A DNA stretch of 64,000 nucleotides. Source: Paramecium octaurelia (taxonomy: Eukaryota > Ciliophora > Oligohymenophorea > Peniculida > Parameciidae). The stretch covers positions 322,432 through 386,431 of the forward strand of contig CAJJDP010000011.1 of assembly GCA_905182995.1 (NCBI GenBank), read 5' to 3'. The position numbers were made by a program, and so were the translations under genes. The notes beneath the pieces are model-generated. The model ran no database searches. It was not told the DNA's origin and saw only the letters and a program-made list of their open reading frames with translations. This document shows positions 45,286 to 57,760 of the stretch, in pieces. How positions within the stretch are numbered: position 1 is the stretch's first letter; the number at the start of each line of letters is the position of its first letter.

Positions 45286-48200
45286 ATGAACGAGCTAAGT
45301 GAATATCCCTCTATTTAAGTATAATGAACCAATATTTTAGTTTGATATAACTCTTTATAATTCACTCAAAACTAAGGATAGCAGACTGCTCCTCCGACAA
45401 ATGAAATCAGCTATTGAAGAATTTAATCATAATAAGCAATTTGATAGTGAGACTTTTACCATCCTATATTATGGTGTGTAATAAGTATTTTTCAGTCTTA
45501 TGAGATTAGTTGCAAAAAGACGACATCTTGGAGTTTTTAGAGAAGGAGATTCTAAAGAGACTTGATGTGTTGGAATTTGAGATTTTGCAGATGAAATTTT
45601 TATAGGCATCTTTAGATGATTAAAATAAGAATAGGAAGGACTATTTGTATTAATTGTAAAAAGAAGTATTACTCACATTTGGATTATATGATAAACACGG
45701 TTAAATGGGAATAGAAACAATATTATAATTTTATAAAACAAAAATAAAGGAGAATGATGTTAAACAATATTTATAAAATCAAGTTAAGAAAATCATTCGA
45801 AAAGAGAACCTTCATAATTACATTAAAAATAGATTGATCTAAATTGTATTCAATTCAGAAGATTGTGATCAACAAATTTCAGATTTACTCGTCTCTTGTG
45901 ATAATACTGCCTTTGTTACTTAATTCATTACAATTCTAGCCTAAAATAGTTTAGAAATATTATAAAATGAAAGCAATTCATTGAAGTAAGTATCTAAAGT
46001 ACTCGAAAGAGTAAGTGCTCAAAAGCCTAATTTATTTAATTAAAACTTACCAGTTTTTATATAATTCTATGATAGTGAAGTAACTTATGAATTTATCATT
46101 AGAGTTATTGTCTAAGAAATGCTATTAATACGATAATCACGAATATTTTAACTGAACATCTTAATCCATCCAAAGTAGAATAAGATGTAGAATTGAAAGA
46201 GAGCTAATTAAATCAAAGACTCTTCCTTATACAAAAATTGACATCTAGAATTATAGACAAAAATGCTTATGCCAGAGTCCACACTTTAAAGATGTTAAGA
46301 GTTGTATGCTCATAGAATCTAATACCTCCGAATGTTTAACTTATGATGTTTCCATTAGTGATAGCAAGAGTGTAAGATGTTTCTTCAATGGTCAGAAAGG
46401 CTGCTTTGGCATTCATTAAATAAATTACAAAGTACAATTCCAAAATATATAGAATTTCACTAGATTTATGAAAAACCTGTTTGTTGATGGGTTACAAATG
46501 TAAAATTTCATGAAAATTGCTGACATCAAAGAGTAAAACGAATATTTAGGAAATGAAATTCATAAGACCTTAATAGCTATAGACTAGATATTAGAGGATA
46601 AGGCCAATGCGTAAAGTGAAGCAGAATTTAAGGAATTGGAAGACGAAGAAAACTTAGTTGTCTCTAATTTAAGAGAAAAGAAAAAATTACAATCAGTTTT
46701 CATTTAATATCAAGAGTTTATGGAGCTCTTATAAAAGTTATTGCCCAACATTGAATTATTATTAAATAGCAAATGCATCACTGACATTTATAAGGCTATT
46801 TCCCTCATTAGTTTTTTATTTAAACAAAAAATAGAAAACACAGATGTCGGAATAATGAAGATGTTAATTCATTCTAACAATCCATAAATAGTGAATAAAT
46901 TAGCTAAAAAGTTTTTTATACTGTTTATAGAAAACGATAATGAATAAGTTCCCATTAATAATTTAATTCATTTATTGAAAATTTCATCACCCAAAGAGCA
47001 GATCTATCTTGAAGAACTTATTAGATATATGATCAAATAGAAAATGATACCTGAATCAACTATTGAAATGATATGGACCCATTTTATGAGAACTTATTCT
47101 ACAAATTAACATGATCAATTAAATTAATATTCTAAACTTGTTAGAATTACCTTTGGTTAGCAATCCAGTCTTTTAACTAGGATGAAATTAGATTAAATTA
47201 GCAAAATTATTGATGGATAAAAAAAAGAAATTAATTGGGTTACTGTAATTGAGTTAGCAAAACTAATCTATTACTTAGAAGATAAAATAATTGTTAAAAA
47301 ATACTTTTAATAATTCTCATTAATTTTATATTTTTATTTTGGAACACCAAATAATTTATGGTTTGTGGCCTGTTAAGAGATTTTAAATTTAATTCAATTT
47401 CTACCTGTCCCAGAAAGTATTTATGATTACATGATCAAAAAATTCAGCTACAAAACTTTTGCTCTAGGAATGACACCTTATAAAAAGTAAATCTTATTAT
47501 TAATTTTATAGTGCTTAAGACTTTCTAGAAGAAGAATCCACTTTAGTTTTTAATAATTAATGCTTACAACTTAGTTAACTTTTATTTATTGTTGGCCAGT
47601 CTGCCCTTGCCATAATTCTTCATATTGATGAGATCGAGAATCAATTAACACATCTTAGAAATGTAGAGGAAGCCAAAGAAAATGAATTAGATAAAATATA
47701 AGGAGGCTGTGAAGAAGAGTACGAATACAATTGTGTTTATCTTTAGAATTTATGCAAATACAGTATATTTTCTAAATATTTAAAGATGTTATATAAAAAG
47801 GATTTTACTAAAATTATGCTCCATTAGTCCTCGACATATTAGCAGAAATAGAAGAGGAAAATGTATAATTGACAATACTACATAAATCTGCTGGTCTTTG
47901 TCTGTGCAAATTTATGTGTTTATCTGAATAATTTTGTGAAGAACACATCGAAAAAGTCTTTAAATTAATCTAAAATCCCAATTCAGATGGAGTCTTTAAG
48001 AATAATTTAATAGTAGCAATTGGAGATCTATTACACAGATGGCCTAATACAGTCACATCTTATTGTAGATAACTCTTTGATGGATTAAGCAATTAAGACT
48101 TTATTGTCAAATAAACATCCTTAAATATGTTATCTCATTTGATATTAAATGATATGATTAAAATCAAAAGAGAAATTACTGACATAGCCATTTTATTAAC

Positions 48201-48806
48201 TGATCCTGATGAAAATATTTAATAATCTGCAAAACGATTCTTTTTCCAATTATAAAAGAAGGATTCAAGAAGAATCTTAAATAGTTTACCTGATATCATA
48301 TTTAGTATGTCAAATTAGGAGAGCCATGAAAAATACAAAACATTTCTTATTAATACTTTGAAATACTTAGATAAATAGAATGAATAATTAGTTGAAAAAC
48401 TGTTGAGAAGATTAAAAGAGAATATAAACGACTTTGAAGTTTATAATATAGTTTTTACTTTGTCGAAACTTTAAATGAAAGAATCATTAGCAAGGAAATT
48501 TTATGAATGTTATCCATATTACCAAGAAAGATTAGAAAATCCTTAGATTAAAGAGTACTTCTAAGTTATAATCTAAAAAGTATATTTCAATTTTATGATT
48601 AGTTAATGAAATGCGGATTAAATTAAGAAAATAAATAAATTTTATAGGAATTTGAAGAACTGCTGAATAGAGGTGAGACCAAACGTAGAGTGCTAGGTTC
48701 AAAGAATAAATCATAAAAATCTACTCGATCTCACACAAATTCCCAAAGATCAATTGGATATTCTAATATACTAGATTAATTGTTTACTTAGTCTACTGAA
48801 TTTTGA
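45286..48806 (+). CDS. Condensin complex subunit 1 (NCAPD2/Cnd1-like)
   Basis: Large HEAT-repeat protein of about 1,100-1,150 residues, the CAP-D2-type regulatory subunit of condensin, needed for chromosome compaction and segregation (micronuclear mitosis in ciliates). Diagnostic stretches: KNAYARVHTLKMLRVVCSQN, DVSSMVRKAALAFIKQITK, VAIGDLLHRWPNTVTSYCRQ, SLNMLSHLILNDMIKIKREI, AILLTDPDENIQQSAKRFFF and LNSLPDIIFSMSNQESHEKY. The block LTHLILNDMIKIK followed by LLTDPDE is typical of this subunit. The start MNELSEYPSIQ and a 22-nt then a 25-nt intron give the first 60 residues; at least one more intron lies near 46150. C-terminus is Ser-rich (TRSHTNSQRSIGYSNILDQL). Confidence 0.88.
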
Positions 48807-49473
48807 TTTTGAATTAATTTTATTATTATTTTTTCATTTTTTGCTTTCATATATTTTAATTAATTCTGTTATATCAAGTATTCATAATACGATTACAGTA
48901 TACATGGCTTAAAAATTATTTAATATTATATTTTGATTTAGAAGAATGAATCAATAATTCACAATTCAATCCCAGCTCATTATATAAGATAGTCTTATAC
49001 TATGAATAATTTGTTCTTAGCGAATAAAATATTATTTTAATATTAGTTTTTCTTTTGTAATTAATAACAAATACAAAACTTCGAAATAAAACCGATTTTA
49101 GAATTAAATGAAGTTTTAGAAAAACCTTTTCAAATAATTGAATTTAATTCTCTCCACTTTTTGGGAATTTTATGAAATAACCTCATTTCCATTTTAATTA
49201 AATCTTTGTTTTTATTATATTGTTCTAAAAATTTCCTTCCATTTTTACAAGCCAACAACATTGATAATTTATTATATGAATTTCTGTTTATCCTATAAAA
49301 TAAGGAAATTCAAATCTTGAAAATGATTATTTGTAGATTATAAACAAATAATCATTTTTACAATATCATACAAATTCAATGTTCTCAGTTTAATAACATT
49401 TAATATCCTAATTAAAATGATGGCAGTAGAAAGAAATAATTAATATTTATAAATAAAAAAATAAATTATAAAA
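48807..49473. other. Intergenic, 667 bp
   Basis: AT-rich spacer between plus-strand genes. A short inverted-looking stretch of ATTATTTG/CAAATAAT occurs near 49325-49355 and could form a small hairpin. Nothing else seen. Confidence 0.45.
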
Positions 49474-50152
49474 ATGATAACTCCTCAAGAATAACTTGAT
49501 ATAAGTAAGCTATTTACCATATAAAGTTATAAAAAAGATTACAAAATCCTTATTAGGAAAATCTTAAACAACCATTAGAACTTTAGGAAAAACATTCAGA
49601 GGGTTTGAGTCATTTGATAAAAATAATAAAATTGATAAAGATGAATTTCTAATTGGTTTAAAGCAAAATGGAGTAGTCTTAACAAAATTTTAAACTGATG
49701 TAATTCTTATTTACATTTTAGTTTTTATTAAATTATCTTGATAGAAACAGAGATGGATCAATAGATATTGCTGAATTTTTTTATTTAATAAGAGTAAAAG
49801 ATAAATTGATAAATAGGGATCTCCAAATGAAAATAGGCTTTAAGTGATAGTCTAGGCATTCAAAAAATTTGATAAAGATAATTTGGGTTATATTGTGGCT
49901 GATGATTTCAAGGGAATTTTCAATGCAAAAAATCATCCTAAAGTTACAAGAGGAGAACTGACTGAAGATTAAGCTTATATTGAGTTATTATAATATTTTA
50001 AGGAAGGAAATAAATCCGGTCGCATCACTTTAGATGTATTAATAAAATATCAAATATAGGAATGGAAAGAATACTATGCTGCAGTCAGTGCTGATATTGA
50101 ATTAGATGATAATTTTATAGCATTAATCAAAGAAACATGGAGACTAAAATGA
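49474..50152 (+). CDS. Calcyphosin-like EF-hand protein
   Basis: About 200 residues. After a short first exon (MITPQEQLDI) and a roughly 22-nt intron comes IKKITKSLLGKSQTTIRTLG, then EF-hands DKNNKIDKDEFL, DRNRDGSIDIAEF and DKDNLGYIVADDF, the segment NAKNHPKVTRGELTEDQAYI, and a C-terminus YYAAVSADIELDDNFIALIK followed by ETWRLK. Order and wording match calcyphosin/CAPSL proteins, calcium-binding proteins common in ciliated cells. The first EF loop (DKNNKIDKDE) lacks the usual Gly and may be weak; loops two and three look competent. Introns also lie near 49700 and 49790. Confidence 0.87.
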
Positions 50153-50190
50153 TTTATTTATAAATAAGTATCACAAATACATTACAAATC

Positions 50191-52224
50191 TCAAAGTTCA
50201 GATTCATTATTCTAATGTACCTCATCTTTTTCTTTTTATTATTCTTATTACACTTGTTGTTCTTATTATTGTTCTTATTATTATTCTTATTATTATTATT
50301 CTTATTATTATTATTATTATTGTTGTTGTTCTTATTGCTATTCTTATTGCTATTGTAATTACTATTCTTATTATTCTAATTTTTCTTATTCGCATTATTA
50401 TTGTTATTGTTATTGTTATTATTATTCATGTTGCTACTATTATTATTATTATTCATATTACTATTATTATTGTTATTGTTATTGTTATTATATTAATAAT
50501 AACTATTATTATTCATATTCTTACTTTTATTATTATTATTATTATTATTCATATTGTTGTTGTTGTTGTTATAATAATTCTTATTATTCCTATTACTATT
50601 CTTATTCTTATTCTAATTGCCCTTATTATTTATCATTATTATCATTCTCTTTTTCTTATTACATTTCAACATTAGCATCTAGGTTCTTAATTTCTAATTA
50701 AATGTGATTTTCAGATTCTGAACTTGACTTATTGTCTAATTTTTCAAGTCTACGTAACCTTTCATGAGATCTGGATCTTGAACGCGACGACCTAATTAAA
50801 AGTAGAAAATACTTTTTCTAAGTTTTCTTTGATTTTACACTGACCTTATAAATCAATGGTTTGATTTAAGCTGGATTAATCTCACCTTATGCAATTTTGG
50901 CATCATTTTTGATTGGATAAACAATTAAATATATCCAGCCATTCTGATAATGAGATGTTACTTCATTTATTTATAGTTTTTCAATATTTGAAATTCCCTC
51001 TTCCAACCAAATATTATCTTCTGGCTATCTCAAAATTTATTGGTTTTAAGAATTTTAAATTAAAAGCACAGGTTTATCATCTGATGAAAATAATTGAACT
51101 TCTAATTCTATTTTATTATGATTTTTAATGTTGATTCCTTTCATATCTTTGAGAGCAATATCCAAATTAAAATTCTTGTCTTTAAATAATGGTTATTCTA
51201 AATCATTAGTCAACACCAATTAATATTGGAAATCATTCTAATTATATTATAAAGACTTCAATAAGATATTGTTTTATGTCATTTCTTAGTTTGGTATTGA
51301 CTCTAAAGATAAATATTTATTTTTTACATCTGCTCAAAAAGTCATCCGCTTAACCGTTATCAAATTTCTATTCAACTATTTTTTGTAGATTTGTTATTTC
51401 ATCTAATATGGATGTAATAGTATTTTCCAAATTCGCATTCTTATTCTTGAAATCCAATAGCATCTGATTTTACTATACAAACATATTTAAAATTTTAAGT
51501 TAAAACTCATTGACCACTTGTGAAAATCCTATTTTATAATCAATAATTTACCTTATTCCAAATGTGCATTATTGTTATTTTAGGCTTATTATCCTGTAGG
51601 TTGTTATAACGGCTATTATTATGGAGTTTATTATTATTATTATTGTTGCTATTATGGTTAGTGTTGTTATTAAGGTTAGTGTTGTTATTATATTGGTGGT
51701 TGTTGGGGAGGCATTAATTAGTTTTGATTCATTTATGGTTGCATAGGAGGCTGCTATTTAAATTAAAAATCAAATGGAGGAGGCATCTAACCTAGAGGGC
51801 CTTATGGCATTGGTCCCATTCCAGGTAATTACATTCCGCCTGGTCCCATTGCACTCATACCTCCCATAGCTCCCATTCCACCCATTCCACCCATTGGAGG
51901 AGGTCCCATTGGCCCAGAACCCATTGGTCCTGGTGGCATTTATCCAGGGCCCATTGGAGGCATCGCAAAACCTGGAGGTAAACCCATTGGCATTGGTGGC
52001 ATATTTTGCATACCTTATGGCATACCATTGATATTCAATCCACTTTAATTGGGTGGTAGTTGATTCATTTAAAGAGCCTAGTCATGCACGAACTATTCAG
52101 GAAATTGATATTTTTGATTTGAAGGTGGTCCCATCATAGGTTAAGGAAAAGGGGGTCCCCAGCAAGGATAATAAGGAGGATTTGGCACTTAGAGCATCCT
52201 ACCATATGGATCAGGTCCTGCCAT
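50191..52224 (-). CDS. Met/Pro/Gly-rich protein with SR segment and long polyglutamine tail
   Basis: About 656 residues. N-terminal ~190 residues are Met/Pro/Gly-rich (PPMPMGLPPGFAMPPMGPGQ, GGMGGMGAMGGMSAMGPGG), like spliceosomal and RNA-granule proteins. The centre (RQPEDNIWLEEGISNIEKLQ, VTSHYQNGWIYLIVYPIKND, QIKPLIYKVSVKSKK) looks like a folded beta-rich domain I cannot name. It is followed by an Arg/Ser segment (SSRSRSRSHERLRRLEKLD) and ~130 residues of Gln with Glu, coded mainly by TAA. Introns of 23, 19 and 21 nt leave an exact codon number; the 21-nt one (50792-50812) restores KKSSRSRSRS. SR and Met/Pro/Gly content suggest a role in RNA processing; inference only. Confidence 0.78.
50245..50640 (-). 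repeat. Imperfect TAA/CAA/GAA microsatellite encoding poly-Gln/Glu
   Basis: About 400 bp of TTATT-type triplets on the plus strand. In the minus-strand coding frame they are TAA, CAA, TAG and GAA. The frame stays open throughout, so the repeat is coding rather than intergenic. Confidence 0.85.
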
Positions 52225-52837
52225 TTACTAGAACATTTAGTAAAATCTCTACTGTTCATCATTAGGATTCATTTATTAGTTAAATTAAATATTATGTCAA
52301 AGAAGATAAATTTTATGCCTCATCAAATAAAATATCTCCTTTATAATTTTCCCTTTTAGGCAATTACTGGTTAAATGTAATTCGAGAGAGTAAATGAAGA
52401 ATTGGGCAAAATTTTATTTTTCATTTTTAATTTTTTTTCAATACAGATATTTAAAAAGAAAATAACAATTAGAGGATTTTAATGATTAGAAAATTATTGA
52501 TTAAAATTAAATATGTGATTAGAAATTATGAAAATAGCAAATGATTTTTAATTAATAAACTTATCCAATGATCTAGTTTAAGTATAGATATATTTATTCT
52601 GTGAAACCCTATTATATAATTACAGAATGAAATAACTTTAAATGTACATTATAGCATAAGCTAATTCCTTATTACATAAATTCCATAATTGAATTATATC
52701 GTAAATCTTCATACCCATTTATAGAAATAAAGAGTATCATTTTTTTGTGTATTAGGAATTTTATTAAAAATTTATTAATAAATTTCATATTAAAAATAAA
52801 TGGTAAAAAATTATTAATAGTTTAATATAAGAGAGAA
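52225..52837. other. Intergenic, about 610 bp
   Basis: AT-rich; contains the 5' flank of the minus-strand SR/polyQ gene. No coding frame of convincing composition seen. Confidence 0.45.
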
Positions 52838-53280
52838 TTTTTGGAAAATTAATTATAGAATTGGAAAAGGAGGATTAAAAGTAGGTTGATAAGGCAGAAT
52901 AGTTTATCGTTATTTTAAGATAAAAATGTTGTTGCGGAGATTGAAAACTACTCTGGTAGAGAAAAAATGGTTTGATATTAATTAGTAAGTGAATGAAAAA
53001 GGAAATATTTTAAAGAAGGAATTTTTTTATAATTAATTAATAAAAATATATTCCTTTATTTAATTATGAGATAGAGGAAGAATTAGTATACATGATATAT
53101 TTTGAATAAATTCCATTTAATTTAATGAACAATTAATGAAGTTAAGAATATTCAATGATTATTAAAAATAATGAAAATAAAAGAGAAGTGAAATAATTTG
53201 AATTCTTAAGAAAAATATTAAATAATTATGATTTTTTAAAGAAAACAATGAAGATTTATTAGTTAAATAGTTGAGTAGGT
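52838..53280 (+). pseudogene. Probable decayed protein-kinase gene
   Basis: Fragments of kinase-like sequence in different frames: NYRIGKGGLKVG (glycine loop-like), then KNVVAEIENYSGREKMV, which looks like the beta-3 strand with Glu in place of the catalytic Lys, and YEIEEELVYMIYFEQIPFNL, which resembles the hinge region. They are broken by TGA codons and frame changes that I cannot remove with introns. No downstream catalytic loop is visible. The likeness is to casein-kinase-1-type sequences and is modest; the alternative is noncoding DNA. Confidence 0.35.
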
Positions 53281-53354
53281 AGTTGAAAAGATTAAAGGAG
53301 AGATTATCGATTCTGATTTTTGATTTATATTAAAAAATATAATAATATATTGAA

Positions 53355-54511
53355 ATGGGTTAATGTTAGATGCAAAATGAAAGGTATTTGTTGTTTATAT
53401 GATTGATTTCAGGATTTCAATATATTGTCATACTTGGAATAATGAGACTAGCGATCTCTTTGATTATGAGAGTATTGACAATTAAAAGCAATAATTTACA
53501 ATCCAACATTAAGATTCATATATCATTAGTAAAAAGGAGACACTAGAATTAATGCATGAAATACCATAGGAGAATAGGTAACAAAAATCATTTATACATA
53601 GTGAAGTTTTACTATATATAACAGCTTAAAATTCGGTTGTTGCTGGAATATAGTAACAATAAGGAAATTCGACTGCCTTGACAAATACTAAATTTCCATT
53701 CAAACTAAAAAAAAATTGGTTGACAGTAAGATCTGTAAACAAATATCCGTTAAATGTAAATGACATTTTTAGGCTTGGAAAAATGACTTTTAGAATTTCA
53801 AGTCTTAGTTTTAATTCTCAAAATGAAAATGAACTTTCTAGTAGGAGTAAGGCAGATTCTAATGAATAATGCCGAATATGTTTAGGAAATACCTAAAGTT
53901 CGAATCCCTTATTGAATCCATGCAAATGTAGTGGATCTCTAAAGTATATTCATTTAGAATGCATGAAAAGATGGTATACTTGAATAAGACTTAGGCTCAA
54001 AGAACTTACATCAGCATCAAGATCTTCTGAGAAAAGTGAAACATATCTTTGGAATTTATTAAAATGTGAAATCTGTTAAGAGCCATATAAGGTAATATTT
54101 TAGAGTGATGGAGTAACATATCATATGCTCGACCTTTTGAAACCTAAATTTCCATATGTGATGTTAGAGTTTTATTCAAAAAAGAAGGAAACCCAGGTTA
54201 AGCAGATTAATTTAGGAGATCGATTCACTTCGAAATCTGATGGAGTGATTGTTATTAGCTTAGGAGAAAAGATGAGCTTAGGAAGAGCCAAAGAAAATTG
54301 GGTTAAATTGTGTGAAGCTAGTGTAAGCAGGTTCCATGCAACTTTATAAGTAGAGAAGGTGCAATAATAAAGTTCTCTATTTTTGTATGATAACAATTCA
54401 AAATTTGGTACTCTAGTCTAAATAAAAGAAGATTTGTAAATTTATTAAGAACTCGAAATATAAGTTGGCAAATCTCTATTTAAATTGTAAACAACCAATA
54501 TGGCTTGTTGA
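53355..54511 (+). CDS. FHA and RING-CH (RINGv) protein with N-terminal acylation motif
   Basis: Starts MGQCQMQNERISIYCHTWNN (Gly2, Cys4: possible myristoylation/palmitoylation). Order of parts: an N-terminal region ending LNVNDIFRLGKMTFRISSL, possibly half of an FHA-like fold; a RING-CH finger CRICLGNTQSSNPLLNPCKC, IHLECMKRWL and CEICQEPYK, the MARCH-type C4HC3 pattern of E3 ubiquitin ligases; then a complete FHA domain with SLGRAKEN, SVSRFHATL and DNNSKFGTL, which would bind phospho-threonine. A 29-nt intron after the first ~10 codons and a 21-nt intron inside the RING-CH (restoring KRWLKEL) are required. MARCH ligases are usually transmembrane; I see no membrane helix here. Ends TTNMAC. Confidence 0.85.
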
Positions 54512-54545
54512 GTAAATTATATATCTATAATATATATTAAATCAT

Positions 54546-56160
54546 ATGATAAAAGCGTAATTTGATTTTAGAGAGTATATTACCCTCATAGAAAGCTTAC
54601 CAGACATTGATGTAAGATTTTATAAATATAAAGCATAAATGCTCATTACTCAATGTGGCATTTTTATCATATTAAGCAGGAGCTTCTAACAATAATTCTA
54701 AAATTATAAGAAAATCATATTGTCTTATTTGTTCTAACCATGCAGTATATAAAAACAAAAAGATAACATTAGAAGCATTATCATAGGAATATCAAAAATA
54801 TATTAATGGAAACGAAAATATTGATAACCTAGATGAATAATTGTTTATAGAATATAATTCGGGGCTTCAAAACATCAAAAGTTCAAATGTAGACGAATAA
54901 TATAGAACATCAAATAACCAAACAACACCAATAACTCGAAATAAAAATTTAGATTAGGAGGATTACAATATATAGCAATAGAAGGGAGAGGATAAAAAAA
55001 AAACTAAATAAAAAATTATTATTACAGAGATAGAAAATCTTAACCCGCTACAATAAAATGAGAGGCCAAAAGATATTGAAAAGTAAGATTATATTTTGAA
55101 TAATAATCTGATTGATACTAATGCTTTCAAGAATTTAAATTTAGTTAATGTTCCTTACATTCCTAAAATGGAAGAAATTTAATAATTGTCAATAGAATAA
55201 TCTAAGCAAATTTAGCAACAATAATATAATGAGTATAGAAAATAAGAATAATCTAAATCATTTTTTTTTTAATAGAAAAGTTAGAGGAGCTAAATTATGC
55301 AAAAAGCAAAATGTACTATTTGTTTAGAAACTATATAATCAAACTAATATATTCTTACTGCTTGCTTGCATATATTTCATAAAGAGTGTTTAAATAATTT
55401 AATCGAAGCTTAAGTTGATTTACCAATAAGATGCCCTAATTTAGAATGCAGATCAGAAATATTAAGAGATGATTTAGAATAAATTACAACAAAGTAAACT
55501 ATGGATAGATTGGATAAATTTGCTTTCAATTAATATTTGATTTCACATCCAAATATTTTTCAATGTCCAACTCAACACTGTTAAGGAATTTATGAGATAG
55601 AAGGGCCAATATAAGTATGCATGATATGCTAATAAATATTTTGTACAAGATGCAAGAGGCAATTTCATGATGGAGTTTGTGGAGAATAAAGCTTTGTTGG
55701 TTTAGCTCGAGAATAAAATTACAAGTAATGCTCCAGGTGTAACAGATGGATAGAGAAAATGTATGGGTGCAATCATATATCTTGTCCTTGTGGACATGAA
55801 TTTTGTTATGCCTGTGGTAAATAATGGACAAAAGGAATGGAATGTAGATGCATAGAGACTCAATAAAATGAATTGCTTGGAACTCAATAACAAATAAATA
55901 GGCAGCCGGTATAATAATATTAGCCTGTGTAATAATAATAGCCTGTCTAATAATAATAGCAGGCTTAATAATAGTAACAGAGATAAAATCACTAAACTAA
56001 TCAATTTTATTAAAGTAGATATACTTAGCAAGTTCGAAATTTATATGAAACATTATAAATATATTTCAAGAGTGATCAAGGCTATTTTTAAAATACCTAA
56101 GATTATGAATTTCTCAAAAATTATGGTTTAACATTTTTAAGAAGAATTTACAGAAGATGA
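54546..56160 (+). CDS. RBR (RING-IBR-RING) E3 ubiquitin ligase
   Basis: Ariadne/parkin-type ligase of about 530 residues that passes ubiquitin through its own Cys. RING1: CTICLETIQ, CLHIFHKECLNNLI, RCPNLECRSEI. IBR: FQCPTQHCQGIYEIEGPIQV, CMICQQIFCTRCKRQFHDGV. RING2: QCSRCNRWIEKMYGCNHISC, then PCGHEFCYACGKQW; the Cys of NHISC is the expected catalytic residue. Before RING1 lie ~240 disordered residues, with an early Cys pair (CLICSNHAVY) that may bind zinc. After RING2 comes a Gln/Pro-rich stretch and a helical tail. A 22-nt intron follows codon 22. It starts 34 bp after the RING-CH gene on the same strand. Confidence 0.93.
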
Positions 56161-56255
56161 TTCATTCAATATACATTTTATTGAAATCAAAAAGAAATTT
56201 ATAAATATGATATCGAATATTGGCCTAAAATATTCATGCTAATATTTAAATAACA

Positions 56256-57440
56256 TCAAACTACTTCTTATTATTATTGATTTTCAAATTTTTCTGGTTA
56301 ATTTTCATTAACTTCTAAGGCCTGTTGGTTCTATGTCAATTACTCTTAATTTTCTGATAATTATTTTACTGCTTATTCTTAGGCTTCCAAATTCTCAATT
56401 GCTGGAACATCTGTTTAAGTCTCTTAAATTTCTTTTTATTCAACTGTTTACTATTAAAGTTACTCGTCTTATTATTTCTATTCACTATTATCTTAAGACT
56501 TGGGTACATTTTGTTATTATTGTTAAAATTATTCATCAGTTTATTGTTCATTTTTATTTTAAGTTTCTTCAGGTAATTTCCCTTTCTTCACTATCTTTTT
56601 ATCGTCAGATTTCTTTTCTGCTACTTTCTGCTCAGGTTATTTAGTGGTATGTTTTGAAGTATTTTTTGTATCTGTTTTTTTAGTGTCTTTTTTATCCTCC
56701 TTTTTTTCTGCCTATATTGGTTAGGAGGTTGGCTAAGCAGTTTTAGGTTTAGGTGGTTATTTTTCAACCTTTTTTTCATCTTTTTATTAGGGTGCCTATT
56801 TAATTGGTTGTTCTTTAGTTTCTTTGGTTTCTTTAATTTGTTATAATTATTTTTATTATGGTTGGACTATCGGTTTAGGTTTTGGTTAGGGTGGCTATTA
56901 TTAGGATTGCTACTATTATTTTGTTTTATTTTGATTTCCCTCTTTAGGAGATTTTGGTTAATCTATTAAAAGATGATTTAAGTTTAAATACTTTTTTCAA
57001 TGTCAATAGGTGCTGTTGTTTTTTCAACAATTGTGCTCTGACTTAAAGGTTTTGGAGCTGTTGTAGGTTTAGGATCCTTTCCTTTTACAGGAATAGGGTT
57101 TTTAGTGACTGCAGCAGTAGATGGTCGGTCGATCTTTTTTACCTCTTATCCTAAGGTGGGAATATACTAATTTCAAAATACCATTATTTTAATGATTATC
57201 CTTTTTAGGATCTTATTTGACAATCTCTATTAAATATTACTTATTCTTACTCTTTTCTTCTTCGACTTTTATTGGTTTTAGGTTTCCTATCAAAGTTTTC
57301 AATTCGCTCATTTGGTCAAATAGATTTTTGATTTGTAACTCATTTGACTGATCTTTTTCTTTTAAAACTTCAATTCTCTCTAAAACAGGTTTAAGTAATT
57401 CTTCAAAAATAGTTTGCACTTCTGGAGCCACTTGTTGCAT
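56256..57440 (-). CDS. Lys/Glu/Pro/Gln-rich low-complexity protein
   Basis: Starts MQQVAPEVQTIFEELLKPVL and has an N-terminal coiled coil (NELQIKNLFDQMSELKTLI). Then a long tract of Lys, Glu, Pro, Gln and Thr: VKKIDRPSTAAVTKNPIPVK, QQIKETKETKEQPIKQAPQ, KKEDKKDTKKTDTKNTSKHT. The Gln-rich C-terminus ends NENQPEKFENQQQEVV. Such sequences are common in axonemal linkers and intrinsically disordered scaffolds. Two introns are needed, near 57150 and 56950; I did not place them exactly. Plus-strand frames here are antisense artefacts. Confidence 0.68.
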
Positions 57441-57760
57441 GAAAATTCAAAAATAAATTATTATAATATTTTCTTTCTAGAATACCTCTAAAATATAAAA
57501 AATGACTAAAATTTTATTGTTACACTTTGCTTTGCATATAAGGCCTTAAACCCATATCAACCCAAAGAGTCATGCATGCTTAATGGAAACGTTTATCATG
57601 CTAATAAATCACAAGCTTTAGTTTTCATTTTGATTTAGATTATTATTCTAATAAGATCTTATACATCCCCTCACTTCTACATTTTTATTTTGAATATATA
57701 AATGTTGCATATTAATAAATTTAATATTCATTTTTAAGAAGAGTTCCTTCAAAATTATAA

